A DNA stretch of 64,000 nucleotides from Azospirillum canadense (GTDB taxonomy: Bacteria > Pseudomonadota > Alphaproteobacteria > Azospirillales > Azospirillaceae), in contig NZ_JAOQNG010000010.1 in NCBI RefSeq assembly GCF_025961225.1, positions 1,540,501 through 1,604,500 of the forward strand, read 5' to 3'. Below the pieces are notes generated by a model. It did no database searches. It worked only from the letters and a program-made list of their open reading frames with translations, and was not told the DNA's origin. Shown one piece after another: positions 1 through 9,250 of this stretch. A program made the translations under genes and the position numbers. Position 1 is the first letter of the stretch. Every line of letters begins with the position of its first letter.

Positions 1-2
1 TG

Positions 3-104
3 CGGGCCGTCGCATACGGTCGCACTGCGCCAAAGGTGACCCCAGAAGCGAAAGCTGCAATCAAACACGAACAAAGGCATCGCATCCACAGCTGTGGTTG
101 GTAG
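3..104 (+). CDS. possible C-terminal tail of an unidentified protein cut by the window edge
   Basis: One frame is open from the first bases to a TAG at 102-104 and encodes about 33 residues, including the stretch PKVTPEAKAAIKHEQ. Nothing in it is recognisable. It would overlap the longest possible start of the next gene by a few bases, so it may be chance. Confidence 0.15.
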   Translation, partial: RAVAYGRTAPKVTPEAKAAIKHEQRHRIHSCGW

Positions 105-301
105 CGCAGCGCTGGGATTTTTTCAATCTGCGGGCTACGCTGCACTTAGAAATGCGCTTCTTTTGTGATACCATCTATTCAACTACGTCCACGCAGTGGG
201 TGAGTGGTCGGATCGTCGAGTTGATGCAGGAACATCACGTTGGCCCGGCGTGTCCGCTTGAGATTTACGACGATAAAGTAGCTAAAGGGGATAATAGCAA
301 C

Positions 302-3300
302 GTGCATAAGCGATATCCGCGCGGATCAGAATGGCGGCAATGGGATCTCCATATTCACAGCCCAGCCTCTTTTCATTGGAAGGGTGACCGGTTCACCCAT
401 GCTGGCTCGAGCGCGAAAGACAAAGAACTGATCGACGAGATGATCGGTGCGCTGAATGAAGCTGAGCCCGCTGTATATGCGATTCAAGATTACTGGAATT
501 TCGATGGTTGGTTCGCTCTCAAGCGACGGCTTGCGGAAGCCGGTGCGCCGGTGCTCGAAAAGACTGTCTTCCCAGGAATCGAACTCCGAATCGCGGCACC
601 GATGAAGGGCCGCCTGAATGCGCATGCCATCTTCTCCGACCAAATCCCCGACCAGTTGCTTCTGAACTTTTTATCCGCGCTTAAGCTTGAAATTACCGGA
701 GAGCCTGTTTCGAACCATGCATTGATCAACTATGCACGCGACGTAAATACAGACAAGTTGAAGCGCCATGGATTTGATAAATTACAGGTCATGGCTGACG
801 ACCAAGTAGCGCTCAATGCGGGCTACGTCACCGCAGAAATCACCGTCGAAAGCTACAAGTCGGCAGTGCGAGGAGCGCCAAATGGGATGGCGGCTGGCTT
901 CATGGCATTTGACACCAATGACGGCATCGAATCAGTCAAACATCTCGAACACTATGGCTACGCTATCGGATTGTTAGACAACTCACCAATTTTTGAGACC
1001 AGGAACGACGGATTTTGGAATGCCTTCGTCGGTCGAAAGACGCCAGAGAACAGTAAGTATTTTGATGCATTCCAGGAGTCAATCCGCTACACCCCGCGGC
1101 TTCCGGTCTCCGGGAGCGACGCACATCAGTTTCGCGGGATACCTGGTGACAATAACTCCCGCGGCTATGGAGATTTCCCATCGCAGAAAATAACTTGGAT
1201 TAAAGCTGATCCAACTTGGCGTGGCCTCCAACAAGCAATCAAAGAGCCTCAAAAGCGATGCCACATAGGCCTGATTCCACCTAAACTCCAACGGGTACTG
1301 GCGAATAAGACTTTTTACATTGATACGGTTTCCGTCGCCAAGGTCGAAGGGAGTGAAGCAACTGATTCTTGGTTCGATGGATGCGCTATTCCTTTGAACA
1401 CAGACTTGGTCGCAATTATCGGCAATAAGGGAAGCGGCAAAAGCGCCTTGGCGGACGTGCTCGCTCTACTCGGCAATTCTCAGCAGCACTCTCATTTCTC
1501 ATTCCTGAGAGCTGATCGCTTCCGCGGAAAGGCCGGCGAGCCCGCTCGCCATTTCGAAGGCGAGTTGCATTGGTTGGCTGGAAGTCCAATGCGCGCAAAT
1601 CTTGCTGATAATCCGGCGGCTGATCGAGTCGAACTTGTCCGCTATGTGCCACAAGGCCGGTTCGAGGTGTTGTGCAATGAGCACGTTACCGGTCGCTCGG
1701 AAAATTTTGAGCGTGAACTTCGCTCAGTTATCTTCTCTCATATCCCATCTGAGGATAGGCTGAGGGCGCTCGATTTTGATCAGTTGATCGACGCCCAAGA
1801 GGGTATGCTGCGCGCGCGGCTGGATGAAGCGCGTAAAAACCTGTCTACACTTAACCGCATTATTGCGGGTATTGAAGATCAGCTCCACCCAGATATTCGC
1901 AAGAACATCGAGGAGCAGATAAGGCTGAAGGAGGTTCAACTCGCGGAATTAGAACTCAGCAGGCCGAGTGCCGTACCGGCACCAACTGACACGCTTACCG
2001 TTGAGCAAGAGGCCGCTGCGGCGACATTGGAATCTCTTGTCGCCACCAATGAAAATCTGGGCATCGAGGAAAAGTCCATTGGCGTTGAACTCGCCGTCAT
2101 CTCTAGGAAGCGAAAGTCGAGCCAAAACATTTGGGAACGCATCACGCTTCTTCAATCTCAATTCGCTGATGCAACAAATGGAATCGCGGAAGACTTGAAG
2201 AGTTTGGGATTAGAGCCGGCTGATGTGCTGCTTTTCGAAATCAAGCGAGAAAAGCTTGCAGAGATTGATAGGCAAGCCGATGAGGAATCCGCGAAGTTCG
2301 CCTCACGCCTTCAAGAAATAAAGGCTCTCAAGCAAACCCATGCCGAACAGATCTCTTCAGCTACGGAAGCGTTGGACGGTCCGCAGCGCGCATACCAGAA
2401 CTATATCAGCGCTTTGAAGAATTGGCAGGCTGCCATAGACGCCATCAAAGGCACGGCCGATCTACCTGACACCATGCGGGGCCTAGAGGCGCGTCGAACC
2501 CAGCTCGACGAGTTGCCTGCAACCCTAAAGGAACGGAGGAAGCAACGCCATGAGCTAGCAGCCAGTATATTTGATATCTTAGTGGTACAGAGGAACCAGA
2601 GATCGACACTATTTAGGCCGCTTCAGAAACTTATCGAGGAAAACGCATTAATTAGGGACGAATATCGTCTCCAATTTAAGACTAGCCTTACTGCTTATGA
2701 TGATGCTGTCTCAGAAAAGCTGTTTTCACTCATTAAGCAGAGCATTGGTGAACTTCGCGGTGAGGAAGAAAGCCGGGCGGCGATCAAGGCACGGATCGAG
2801 AACCACGACCTGAACACCAAGGTCGGAGCGCTGGCCTTTACATATAATCTCCACAAACTGCTGCATGATTCTGCGCGCCAGCGGTCGCCTGGCCAAGCAG
2901 ATCTTGCCGTGTTGATGCGCAAAGATCGGACGCCCAGTGAGGTCTATGACCTGATTTACGGCTTTGAGTATCTCGAGCCGAAATATACGCTGCTTTTCCA
3001 GGGCACACAGATTGAGCAGCTATCGCCGGGTCAACGCGGCGCATTGCTCCTCATTTTCTATCTGCTTGTAGATAAAAAACGCAATCCAATCATTCTAGAT
3101 CAACCAGAGGAGAACCTCGACAACGAAACCATCGTCAGCCTTCTAGTACCGGTCCTTAACGCTGCTAAGGACAATCGGCAAATTATAATGGTCACGCACA
3201 ATCCTAATCTGGCAGTTGTATGTGATGCCGAGCAGATTATATTTGCGGAATTCGACCGCAAGGCATTGTGCAGCATCAAGTATCTATCTGGATCAATCGA

Positions 3301-3385
3301 GGATGCAAAAATCAATACCGCTGTGATTAACGTTCTCGAAGGAACCAAGCCGGCATTTGAAAACCGAAGCCAAAAATACCAGTGA
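302..3385 (+). CDS. TrlF-family protein: PHP phosphoesterase domain fused to an SMC/ABC-type ATPase
   Basis: About 1,027 residues. The N-terminus has the PHP metal motif WDLHIHSP (His17 and His19 from this start), followed by a PHP-like domain with further His/Asp positions such as SGSDAH. A Walker A motif, GNKGSGKSAL, is encoded at about 1421-1450. A long coiled coil follows (about 1800-2700), then the ABC signature LSPGQRG (3020), Walker B IILDQPEENLDN and the switch histidine MVTHNPN. This is the layout of TrlF-like ATPases, which are often found in accessory or defence DNA; the biochemical role is not established. The frame is open from a GTG at 98, with ATGs at 152 and 224. I chose GTG 302 because family members usually begin just before the PHP motif and a GGGG lies 11 nt upstream. 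Codons are much AT-richer than in the neighbours, which suggests horizontal transfer. Confidence 0.75.
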   Translation: MHKRYPRGSEWRQWDLHIHSPASFHWKGDRFTHAGSSAKDKELIDEMIGALNEAEPAVYAIQDYWNFDGWFALKRRLAEAGAPVLEKTVFPGIELRIAAPMKGRLNAHAIFSDQIPDQLLLNFLSALKLEITGEPVSNHALINYARDVNTDKLKRHGFDKLQVMADDQVALNAGYVTAEITVESYKSAVRGAPNGMAAGFMAFDTNDGIESVKHLEHYGYAIGLLDNSPIFETRNDGFWNAFVGRKTPENSKYFDAFQESIRYTPRLPVSGSDAHQFRGIPGDNNSRGYGDFPSQKITWIKADPTWRGLQQAIKEPQKRCHIGLIPPKLQRVLANKTFYIDTVSVAKVEGSEATDSWFDGCAIPLNTDLVAIIGNKGSGKSALADVLALLGNSQQHSHFSFLRADRFRGKAGEPARHFEGELHWLAGSPMRANLADNPAADRVELVRYVPQGRFEVLCNEHVTGRSENFERELRSVIFSHIPSEDRLRALDFDQLIDAQEGMLRARLDEARKNLSTLNRIIAGIEDQLHPDIRKNIEEQIRLKEVQLAELELSRPSAVPAPTDTLTVEQEAAAATLESLVATNENLGIEEKSIGVELAVISRKRKSSQNIWERITLLQSQFADATNGIAEDLKSLGLEPADVLLFEIKREKLAEIDRQADEESAKFASRLQEIKALKQTHAEQISSATEALDGPQRAYQNYISALKNWQAAIDAIKGTADLPDTMRGLEARRTQLDELPATLKERRKQRHELAASIFDILVVQRNQRSTLFRPLQKLIEENALIRDEYRLQFKTSLTAYDDAVSEKLFSLIKQSIGELRGEEESRAAIKARIENHDLNTKVGALAFTYNLHKLLHDSARQRSPGQADLAVLMRKDRTPSEVYDLIYGFEYLEPKYTLLFQGTQIEQLSPGQRGALLLIFYLLVDKKRNPIILDQPEENLDNETIVSLLVPVLNAAKDNRQIIMVTHNPNLAVVCDAEQIIFAEFDRKALCSIKYLSGSIEDAKINTAVINVLEGTKPAFENRSQKYQ

Positions 3386-3523
3386 TGGGGCGCGCTTGGC
3401 CTGGAATGTGTAGTCCAGCGACTCCGCGCATCGCGGCAGAGCCGTGAAGGTGATGTCCCCCAGGCCCGGAATGTCCATGGCCGTGCCGGTCGCTCTGTTT
3501 CCCGCGCCAGTATAGCGCAACAT
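3384..3523 (-). pseudogene. truncated reading frame abutting the TrlF gene
   Basis: On the minus strand an ATG at 3523 opens a GC-rich frame beginning MLRYTGAGNRATG and containing DIPGLGDITFTA. It has about 46 native-looking residues. From about 3385 it runs into antisense TrlF sequence, where composition changes abruptly, and it stops at about 3293. I read it as the 5' part of a native gene truncated by arrival of the TrlF segment. No family was recognised, and a chance frame is possible. Confidence 0.25.
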
Positions 3524-3665
3524 CCCCTCTCCCGCCCCGGGAGAGGGAAGGGGCCCACGCGAAGCGTGGGAAGGGTGAGGGTACCGACGAGGATCAGGGT
3601 CTTATTCTCGGTCCTACCCTCACCCGGCCCTTCGGGCCACCCTCTCCCGGGGCGGGAGAGGGGAT
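3522..3665. repeat. long GC-rich inverted repeat with nested arms
   Basis: Perfect 26-bp arms at 3522-3547 and 3640-3665, beginning ATCCCCTCTCCCGCCCC, enclose a second perfect 11-bp pair (GGGTGAGGGTA at 3573-3583 and its complement at 3615-3625). The whole can fold into one 144-nt cruciform or RNA hairpin. It lies in the gene-free stretch 3386-3833, which otherwise holds only the truncated frame and the hairpin at 3767. It belongs to the same C/G-block hairpin style as 55168-55241. Confidence 0.8.
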
Positions 3666-3766
3666 TCGGCGCCGATAGTGAGGGAGCAGCCATCCGACGT
3701 CACGACGCTTGCCAAGCCGGTGTCGTCGCAATAGGATTAAAGTCCTTTGTCTTGTCCGGAACCCCA

Positions 3767-3803
3767 CGCTATGAAACATCACCGCAGTTCATGTTTCATA
3801 GCG
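3767..3803. repeat. 13-bp perfect stem hairpin
   Basis: CGCTATGAAACAT at 3767-3779 pairs perfectly with 3791-3803 across an 11-nt loop. It lies just past the stop of the minus-strand deacylase gene but has no U-tract on that side. It overlaps a 13-mer, TAGCGTTTCAAAC (3799-3811), that recurs at 7846-7858. Confidence 0.6.
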
Positions 3804-3833
3804 TTTCAAACGTCGCATTGGGGCCGGCCCCGC

Positions 3834-4949
3834 TCAGGCGCTCAGCAGCGGTCCCGTCCGGCGCACGGTGGTGCCGGCGATCTTGGCGATTCGCTTGCCG
3901 GCCTGGGTGAAGCGGGTCGCGTTGTGGGCGTAGAGGACGCCAGCGGAGCTGCTGCGCACCGGGGTGAGAGTGCCGTCCAGCGGGTCCAGGATGTCGGCGA
4001 CGACGGCGCCGGCCTCAACGCGGTCGCCGGGCTTGTGGTGGAACACCACGACTCCGCCCACCGGTGCGACCAGCGGTTCGGAGGATTCCAGGGGGGTCGG
4101 GGCGCACAGCGGCTCCGGCAGGGCCGGGGGCTCGCCGGACAGGACGCCGACGTGGGTCAGGAAGCCGGCGATGGCGTGGGCGTCGGCGTCGGCCTGGGCG
4201 TGCTCCACGTCGGCCTGGCCGCGCAGTTCCACGGTCACGGAATGGCACCCCATGGGGATCGGCCTGTCGGGCCAGCGCTTGGCCAGCTCGTTCCAGGGGC
4301 GGCTGACCGCCTCGTCGAAGGGGTCGCCGCCGGACTCCTCGGCCAGGAACACCGCCTGCGCGCCCAGCAGGCGCTGGAGCGGCGCGAAGGCCTCGGCCGA
4401 GGGTGTCAGGGTGTAGAGGTGCATCACGGCCTCCAGGTCGCAATGCAGGTCCAGCACATAGTCGGCCTGGATCGCCAGGGCGAGCAGCCGGTGCTTCAGG
4501 TGCTCAGCCTCGGTGCGCGGGCTGTGCTCCGCCAGCGCCTCGGCCAGAGCCGCGCGGACGGCGGCCTTGTTGGCGTCGGCGTCGTCGGTCAGCCGGCCGG
4601 CGAGGCGCTCCGCCGCCGCGTCGGTCAGGTAGGGGTAGTCGCGGTTGAAGTTCTTCCCGTCCTCCATGTCGAACCGGCCGACATGGTGGCCCATCAGCGA
4701 CTGGCCGAGCCCGATGGGGTTGGCGACCGGGACCAGCACGACCTCGCCGCGGATGCGCCCCGCCGCCTCTTCCGCCTGGAGGATCCGGCGCAGCTTGTCG
4801 GCGACCAGCAGGGCCGGGATCTCGTCGGCGTGCAGGGAGGCCTGGAGATAGACCTGCGGGCGCGCGCCGGGCGTGCCGAAGCGCTGGACCGTCAGGGTCC
4901 GCCGGGTGCCGGGCGTGGCGGGCGGGAGGGCGATGGTGTCGCTGTTCAT
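3834..4949 (-). CDS. succinylglutamate desuccinylase/aspartoacylase-family zinc deacylase
   Basis: About 371 residues of the M14-like AstE/AspA family. These enzymes hydrolyse N-acyl amino acids with one zinc. Visible motifs are LQASLHADEIPALL, which supplies the first His/Glu zinc ligands, then PVANPIGLGQ, NRDYPYL and VLDLHCDLEA, which carries the third ligand. A lipoyl-like beta-barrel C-terminal half follows (PVGGVVVFHHKPGDRVEAG), as in N-acetyl-diaminobutyrate deacetylase (DoeB)-type members. It lies downstream of rocF-rocD on the same strand, so it may deacylate an arginine- or ornithine-derived N-acyl amino acid; that is inference. The frame opens at a TTG at 4979, but the ATG at 4949 is the more natural start. 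The Shine-Dalgarno is weak. Confidence 0.8.
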   Translation of the reverse strand: MNSDTIALPPATPGTRRTLTVQRFGTPGARPQVYLQASLHADEIPALLVADKLRRILQAEEAAGRIRGEVVLVPVANPIGLGQSLMGHHVGRFDMEDGKNFNRDYPYLTDAAAERLAGRLTDDADANKAAVRAALAEALAEHSPRTEAEHLKHRLLALAIQADYVLDLHCDLEAVMHLYTLTPSAEAFAPLQRLLGAQAVFLAEESGGDPFDEAVSRPWNELAKRWPDRPIPMGCHSVTVELRGQADVEHAQADADAHAIAGFLTHVGVLSGEPPALPEPLCAPTPLESSEPLVAPVGGVVVFHHKPGDRVEAGAVVADILDPLDGTLTPVRSSSAGVLYAHNATRFTQAGKRIAKIAGTTVRRTGPLLSA

Positions 4950-4991
4950 GATCGACCGTTGACAGAGCCGTTGACGCAAGGGGAAACCGAA

Positions 4992-5023
4992 CGGCCCACC
5001 GTGCCCGAGGCGCCGGTGGGCCG
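4992..5023. terminator. hairpin between ornithine aminotransferase and deacylase genes
   Basis: CGGCCCACCG at 4992-5001 and its perfect complement at 5014-5023 form a 10-bp GC stem with a 12-nt loop. No clear U-tract follows, so it may be an intra-operon attenuator or mRNA-processing site rather than a full terminator. Confidence 0.4.
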
Positions 5024-5056
5024 CAAGTGCCGGATGGTAAGGGCTGGTGCGACCGG

Positions 5057-6271
<1,215 letters not shown>

Positions 6272-6297
6272 GGCTTTGTCTCCTCCTTATCAAGGGT

Positions 6298-7278
6298 TCA
6301 GACGGCTTGCCCGCCGATCTGCGATTGGGTGACCGCGGGGTCGATGATGCGGCGGCCGAACAGGCTCGCCACCAGGTCGACCAGCAGCAGGGCGCTCTTG
6401 CCCCGCTCGTCGAGGAAGGGGTTCAGCTCCACCACGTCCAGCGAGCCGACGACGCCCGCGTCGTGCAGCATCTCCATGATCAGGTGCGCCTCGCGGTAGG
6501 TGGCCCCGCCCAGCACCGCCGTGCCCACCGCCGGCGCGATGGAGGGGTCGAGGAAGTCCACGTCCAGGCTGACGTGCAGGTGCCCGCCCGCCTCCTTCAC
6601 CCGCTCGATGATCCGGCGCATGTGGACCCCGACCCCGTGCTCGTCGATCAGCCGCATGTCCACCACGTCCACGCCGCGGGCGCGCAGAAGCCTCCGCTCG
6701 CCGGGATCGAGGGAGCGGATGCCGAACAGGTGGACGTGCGCCGGGTCGACCGTCGCCCGCTGCTCCGGCGGGAAGACGCCGTCGAAGCCGTCCTCCCCGC
6801 ACAGCAGCGCCACTGGCATCCCGTGCATGTTCCCGGACGGCGAGGTGGTCGGCGTGTTGAAGTCGCCATGCGCGTCCAGCCACAGCACGAACAGCGGCAC
6901 GCCCGTCTCCCGGCAATGGCGCGCCACCCCGGTGACGGAGCCCATGGACAGGCTGTGGTCACCGCCCAGGAACACCGGCACGCCGCCCGCCCGCATCATG
7001 TCGTAGGACCGGTCGGCCAGCGCCCGCGACCAAGCGGTGATCTCCGCCAGCCGATCCGCCGGTTCGCCACCGGCGGCCGGCGTCATATCTCCCAGATCGC
7101 GCACCTCATGCCCGAGGTCCCGCAGAGCCCGCACCAGTCCCGCCGTGCGCAGGGCCGCCGGCCCCATCAGGGCGCCGGGATGGCCGGCCCCCGCCTCAAT
7201 CGGCACCCCCAGAATCTCGACGAACCGCTGCCCTCGGTCTTGAGCCGAATTGTCTTGAGCCGTCGCTTGCGACGTCAT
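6298..7278 (-). CDS. rocF: arginase
   Basis: 326 residues of the ureohydrolase family. Arginase hydrolyses arginine to ornithine and urea using a Mn2 cluster. The metal ligands are visible in GGDHSLSMG, LWLDAHGDFNT, GNMHGMPVALL and SLDVDFLDPSIAPAVGT. It is first in an operon with rocD and probably the downstream deacylase. The promoter region (7279-7419) is shared with the divergent Lrp/AsnC gene, the classic layout for an arginine-responsive regulator of this pathway. Confidence 0.93.
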   Translation of the reverse strand: MTSQATAQDNSAQDRGQRFVEILGVPIEAGAGHPGALMGPAALRTAGLVRALRDLGHEVRDLGDMTPAAGGEPADRLAEITAWSRALADRSYDMMRAGGVPVFLGGDHSLSMGSVTGVARHCRETGVPLFVLWLDAHGDFNTPTTSPSGNMHGMPVALLCGEDGFDGVFPPEQRATVDPAHVHLFGIRSLDPGERRLLRARGVDVVDMRLIDEHGVGVHMRRIIERVKEAGGHLHVSLDVDFLDPSIAPAVGTAVLGGATYREAHLIMEMLHDAGVVGSLDVVELNPFLDERGKSALLLVDLVASLFGRRIIDPAVTQSQIGGQAV

Positions 7279-7384
7279 GCCCTGTCTCTCCCTGCCTCAG
7301 CCGCGCCGTTTGCGCTTTCCCTTCAGTATCGGGATCGGCGCAGGCGGCAGAAAGACGGAGAAGTGGCAACAAACGGCGGCTGTT

Positions 7385-7413
7385 TTGACAGTTTGCTCAG
7401 TCCCGGTTATCAA
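7385..7413 (+). promoter_or_regulatory. candidate promoter of the Lrp-family gene, possibly leaderless
   Basis: A perfect TTGACA (7385-7390) is separated by 17 bp from TATCAA (7408-7413). Transcription from this pair would begin near 7420, which is the A of the gene's ATG, implying a leaderless or very short leader. No Shine-Dalgarno is evident before that ATG. Confidence 0.4.
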
Positions 7414-7419
7414 AGTGGC

Positions 7420-7848
7420 ATGGACGACCTGGATTACCGCCTGCTGGCCCTGCTGCGCGCGGACGCGCGCCGGCCCGTCGCCAGCCTCGCCGCCGAGCTG
7501 GACGTGTCGCGCGCCACCGTGCGCGCCCGCATCGACCGGATGGTCGACAGCGGGGTGATCGCCGGCTTCACTCTGCTGCTGCGCAAGGACCTGCGGCCCG
7601 CGACCGTGCGGGCCATCACCATGATTGAGGTGGAAGGCCGCGCCGCCGAGACGGTCATCGCGCGGCTGCACGGCTTTCCAGAGGTGCGGACCGTCTACAC
7701 CACCAATGGCCGCTGGGATGTCGTCGCCGAAGTCGAAACGGACTCGCTGGAGGCCTTCGACGACACGCTGCGCCGCATCCGCCAGATCGCCGGCATCGCC
7801 TCCACGGAGACCAGCATCCTGCTGTCCGCGCGGAAGGCGGTGCTGTAG
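7420..7848 (+). CDS. Lrp/AsnC-family transcriptional regulator
   Basis: 142 residues, the usual length. An N-terminal winged helix-turn-helix (MDDLDYRLLALLRADARRP, then LDVSRATVRARIDRM) is followed by an AsnC ligand/oligomerisation domain (YTTNGRWDVVAEVETDSLE). The frame is open far upstream in antisense to arginase. The ATG at 7420 is chosen because the HTH begins there and intergenic sequence ends. Its position divergent from rocF suggests it senses arginine or ornithine and controls the rocF-rocD operon. Its stop codon TAG is the first part of the repeated 13-mer TAGCGTTTCAAAC. Confidence 0.88.
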   Translation: MDDLDYRLLALLRADARRPVASLAAELDVSRATVRARIDRMVDSGVIAGFTLLLRKDLRPATVRAITMIEVEGRAAETVIARLHGFPEVRTVYTTNGRWDVVAEVETDSLEAFDDTLRRIRQIAGIASTETSILLSARKAVL

Positions 7849-7881
7849 CGTTTCAAACTCTGCGACTGACGAAAGGCAGCA

Positions 7882-9009
7882 TCAGCCACCCAGGCTCGTC
7901 AGCACCTTGCCGAGGATCGGCTGCCCAAGCACCGCGCCGAGCGCGAAGCCAGCGATCAGCCCAATGACCAGCCCGACCAGCGCCGCGACGAGCGCCCGGC
8001 CGGAGCGCGGCCGGGCGCGGTCCGCCGGGCGGGCGCCGTTTCCGCCGCCGGACGACTCCTCCCCCTCGTCCGACGCGGTGGCGGCCCGGCGGGCGCTGTA
8101 GGAGGCGTCGGTGGCCTCCTGCCAGGACCGGATGCGGTCCAGCGCGGGCTTCAGCTCCTCATCCGTCGGGGTGGTCCCGCGGCCGTGGATGATCTCCCAG
8201 CCCAGCGTCACGAAGCGGGCGGTCGTCCGCCCCTCCGGGCTGAAGATGGAGGCCGGCATCCGGCGGTAGGTGGCCTTCACCACGTCGACGTCGTAGGGGA
8301 CTGCGGTGCGGAACATCAGATCCGGAAATTCGGACCGCAGCAGGGTCAGCGATTCCCGCCCGACCTCGTCGTTGGTGATCGACAGCATCAGGATGCCGGC
8401 GACCGACAGGTTCGGGTTCATGCCCTTCTGGATGTGCTCCACCACCGACAGGGTGCGCTTCAGCCCGTCCAGCGCGTAGCGGCCGGGGAACACCGGCACC
8501 ACCAGCCGGTCGGACGCGGCCAGCGCACCGGCCGCGAGGTGGCCGAGCGCCGGCGGGCAGTCGATCACGACATAGTCCGGCGGGTTGCGGGAGAAGTGCA
8601 GCGCCTTGCGCAAACCGCGCTGCGATCCGCCGCGGGAATCCAGCGCGTGCTCCAATGAGTAGAGCTTGCGGGCGCCGACGATCATCGACAGCCCGTCGAA
8701 CGCGGTCGGGGAGATGGCGTCCTCGACGAAGGTCTCCTGGCTCAGCAGGTCGTTGATGCCGACCTTCGCCCTCTCGCGCAGCAGGAAGTTGCTGGTGGCG
8801 CTGCTCTGCGGGTCGAAATCGATCAGGACGACGCTCTTGCCCAGCGCGGCGAGCGCGAGCGCGAGGTTCACCGAGGTGGTCGTCTTTCCGACGCCGCCTT
8901 TCTGATTGTACACCGACAGGATGGTCGGCTGCCGCGCCTCCGGCGTGTCGAAGACGTCTTCGTGGCTGGTCATATCCGTTCCGCTTCGTCGTTCTGCGGC
9001 AATACCCAT
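7882..9009 (-). CDS. ParA-family ATPase with C-terminal transmembrane tail
   Basis: 375 residues. The deviant Walker A KGGVGKTT (residues 37-44), VLIDFDPQSS (about 61-70) and VVIDCPPALG (about 147-156) identify a ParA/Soj ATPase (AAA_31). The fold ends near residue 290. A linker rich in Ser/Gly/Arg and a strongly hydrophobic glycine-zipper segment (about 340-361, VAALVGLVIGLIAGFALGA) close the protein, which would anchor it in the membrane. No parB lies next to it, so chromosome or plasmid partition is doubtful; a role in positioning an envelope structure is an inference. Start: ATG 9009 gives the longest form, and an internal ATG at 8973 (MTSHEDVF) is equally credible. Confidence 0.8.
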   Translation of the reverse strand: MGIAAERRSGTDMTSHEDVFDTPEARQPTILSVYNQKGGVGKTTTSVNLALALAALGKSVVLIDFDPQSSATSNFLLRERAKVGINDLLSQETFVEDAISPTAFDGLSMIVGARKLYSLEHALDSRGGSQRGLRKALHFSRNPPDYVVIDCPPALGHLAAGALAASDRLVVPVFPGRYALDGLKRTLSVVEHIQKGMNPNLSVAGILMLSITNDEVGRESLTLLRSEFPDLMFRTAVPYDVDVVKATYRRMPASIFSPEGRTTARFVTLGWEIIHGRGTTPTDEELKPALDRIRSWQEATDASYSARRAATASDEGEESSGGGNGARPADRARPRSGRALVAALVGLVIGLIAGFALGAVLGQPILGKVLTSLGG

Positions 9010-9250
9010 CCCCGGGGCAAAGGTTCCCGGCCCCGAAGCGAGCGCGCACTATAAGCATCGGCTTGGCCCGAGTCTCCCCAGACGTTCATCCCCCCTCCGA
9101 ACGGGGCCCACAAACGCGACTGGTGGCCGTGCCGGATTCGGCCGTCAGGAAACTGTCAGACTTGCCACGCATACTGTCCGCAAGTCCCGCAATTCGCGGT
9201 CTGAGCAACCCATAAGCCCTCGCAACCAAAAAGTTTCCGTGGAGGAATCG

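Noticed and set aside
1..3900. Complete mobile element or prophage around the TrlF gene
   Set aside because: No integrase, transposase, direct repeats or tRNA site is visible. Only composition suggests transfer.
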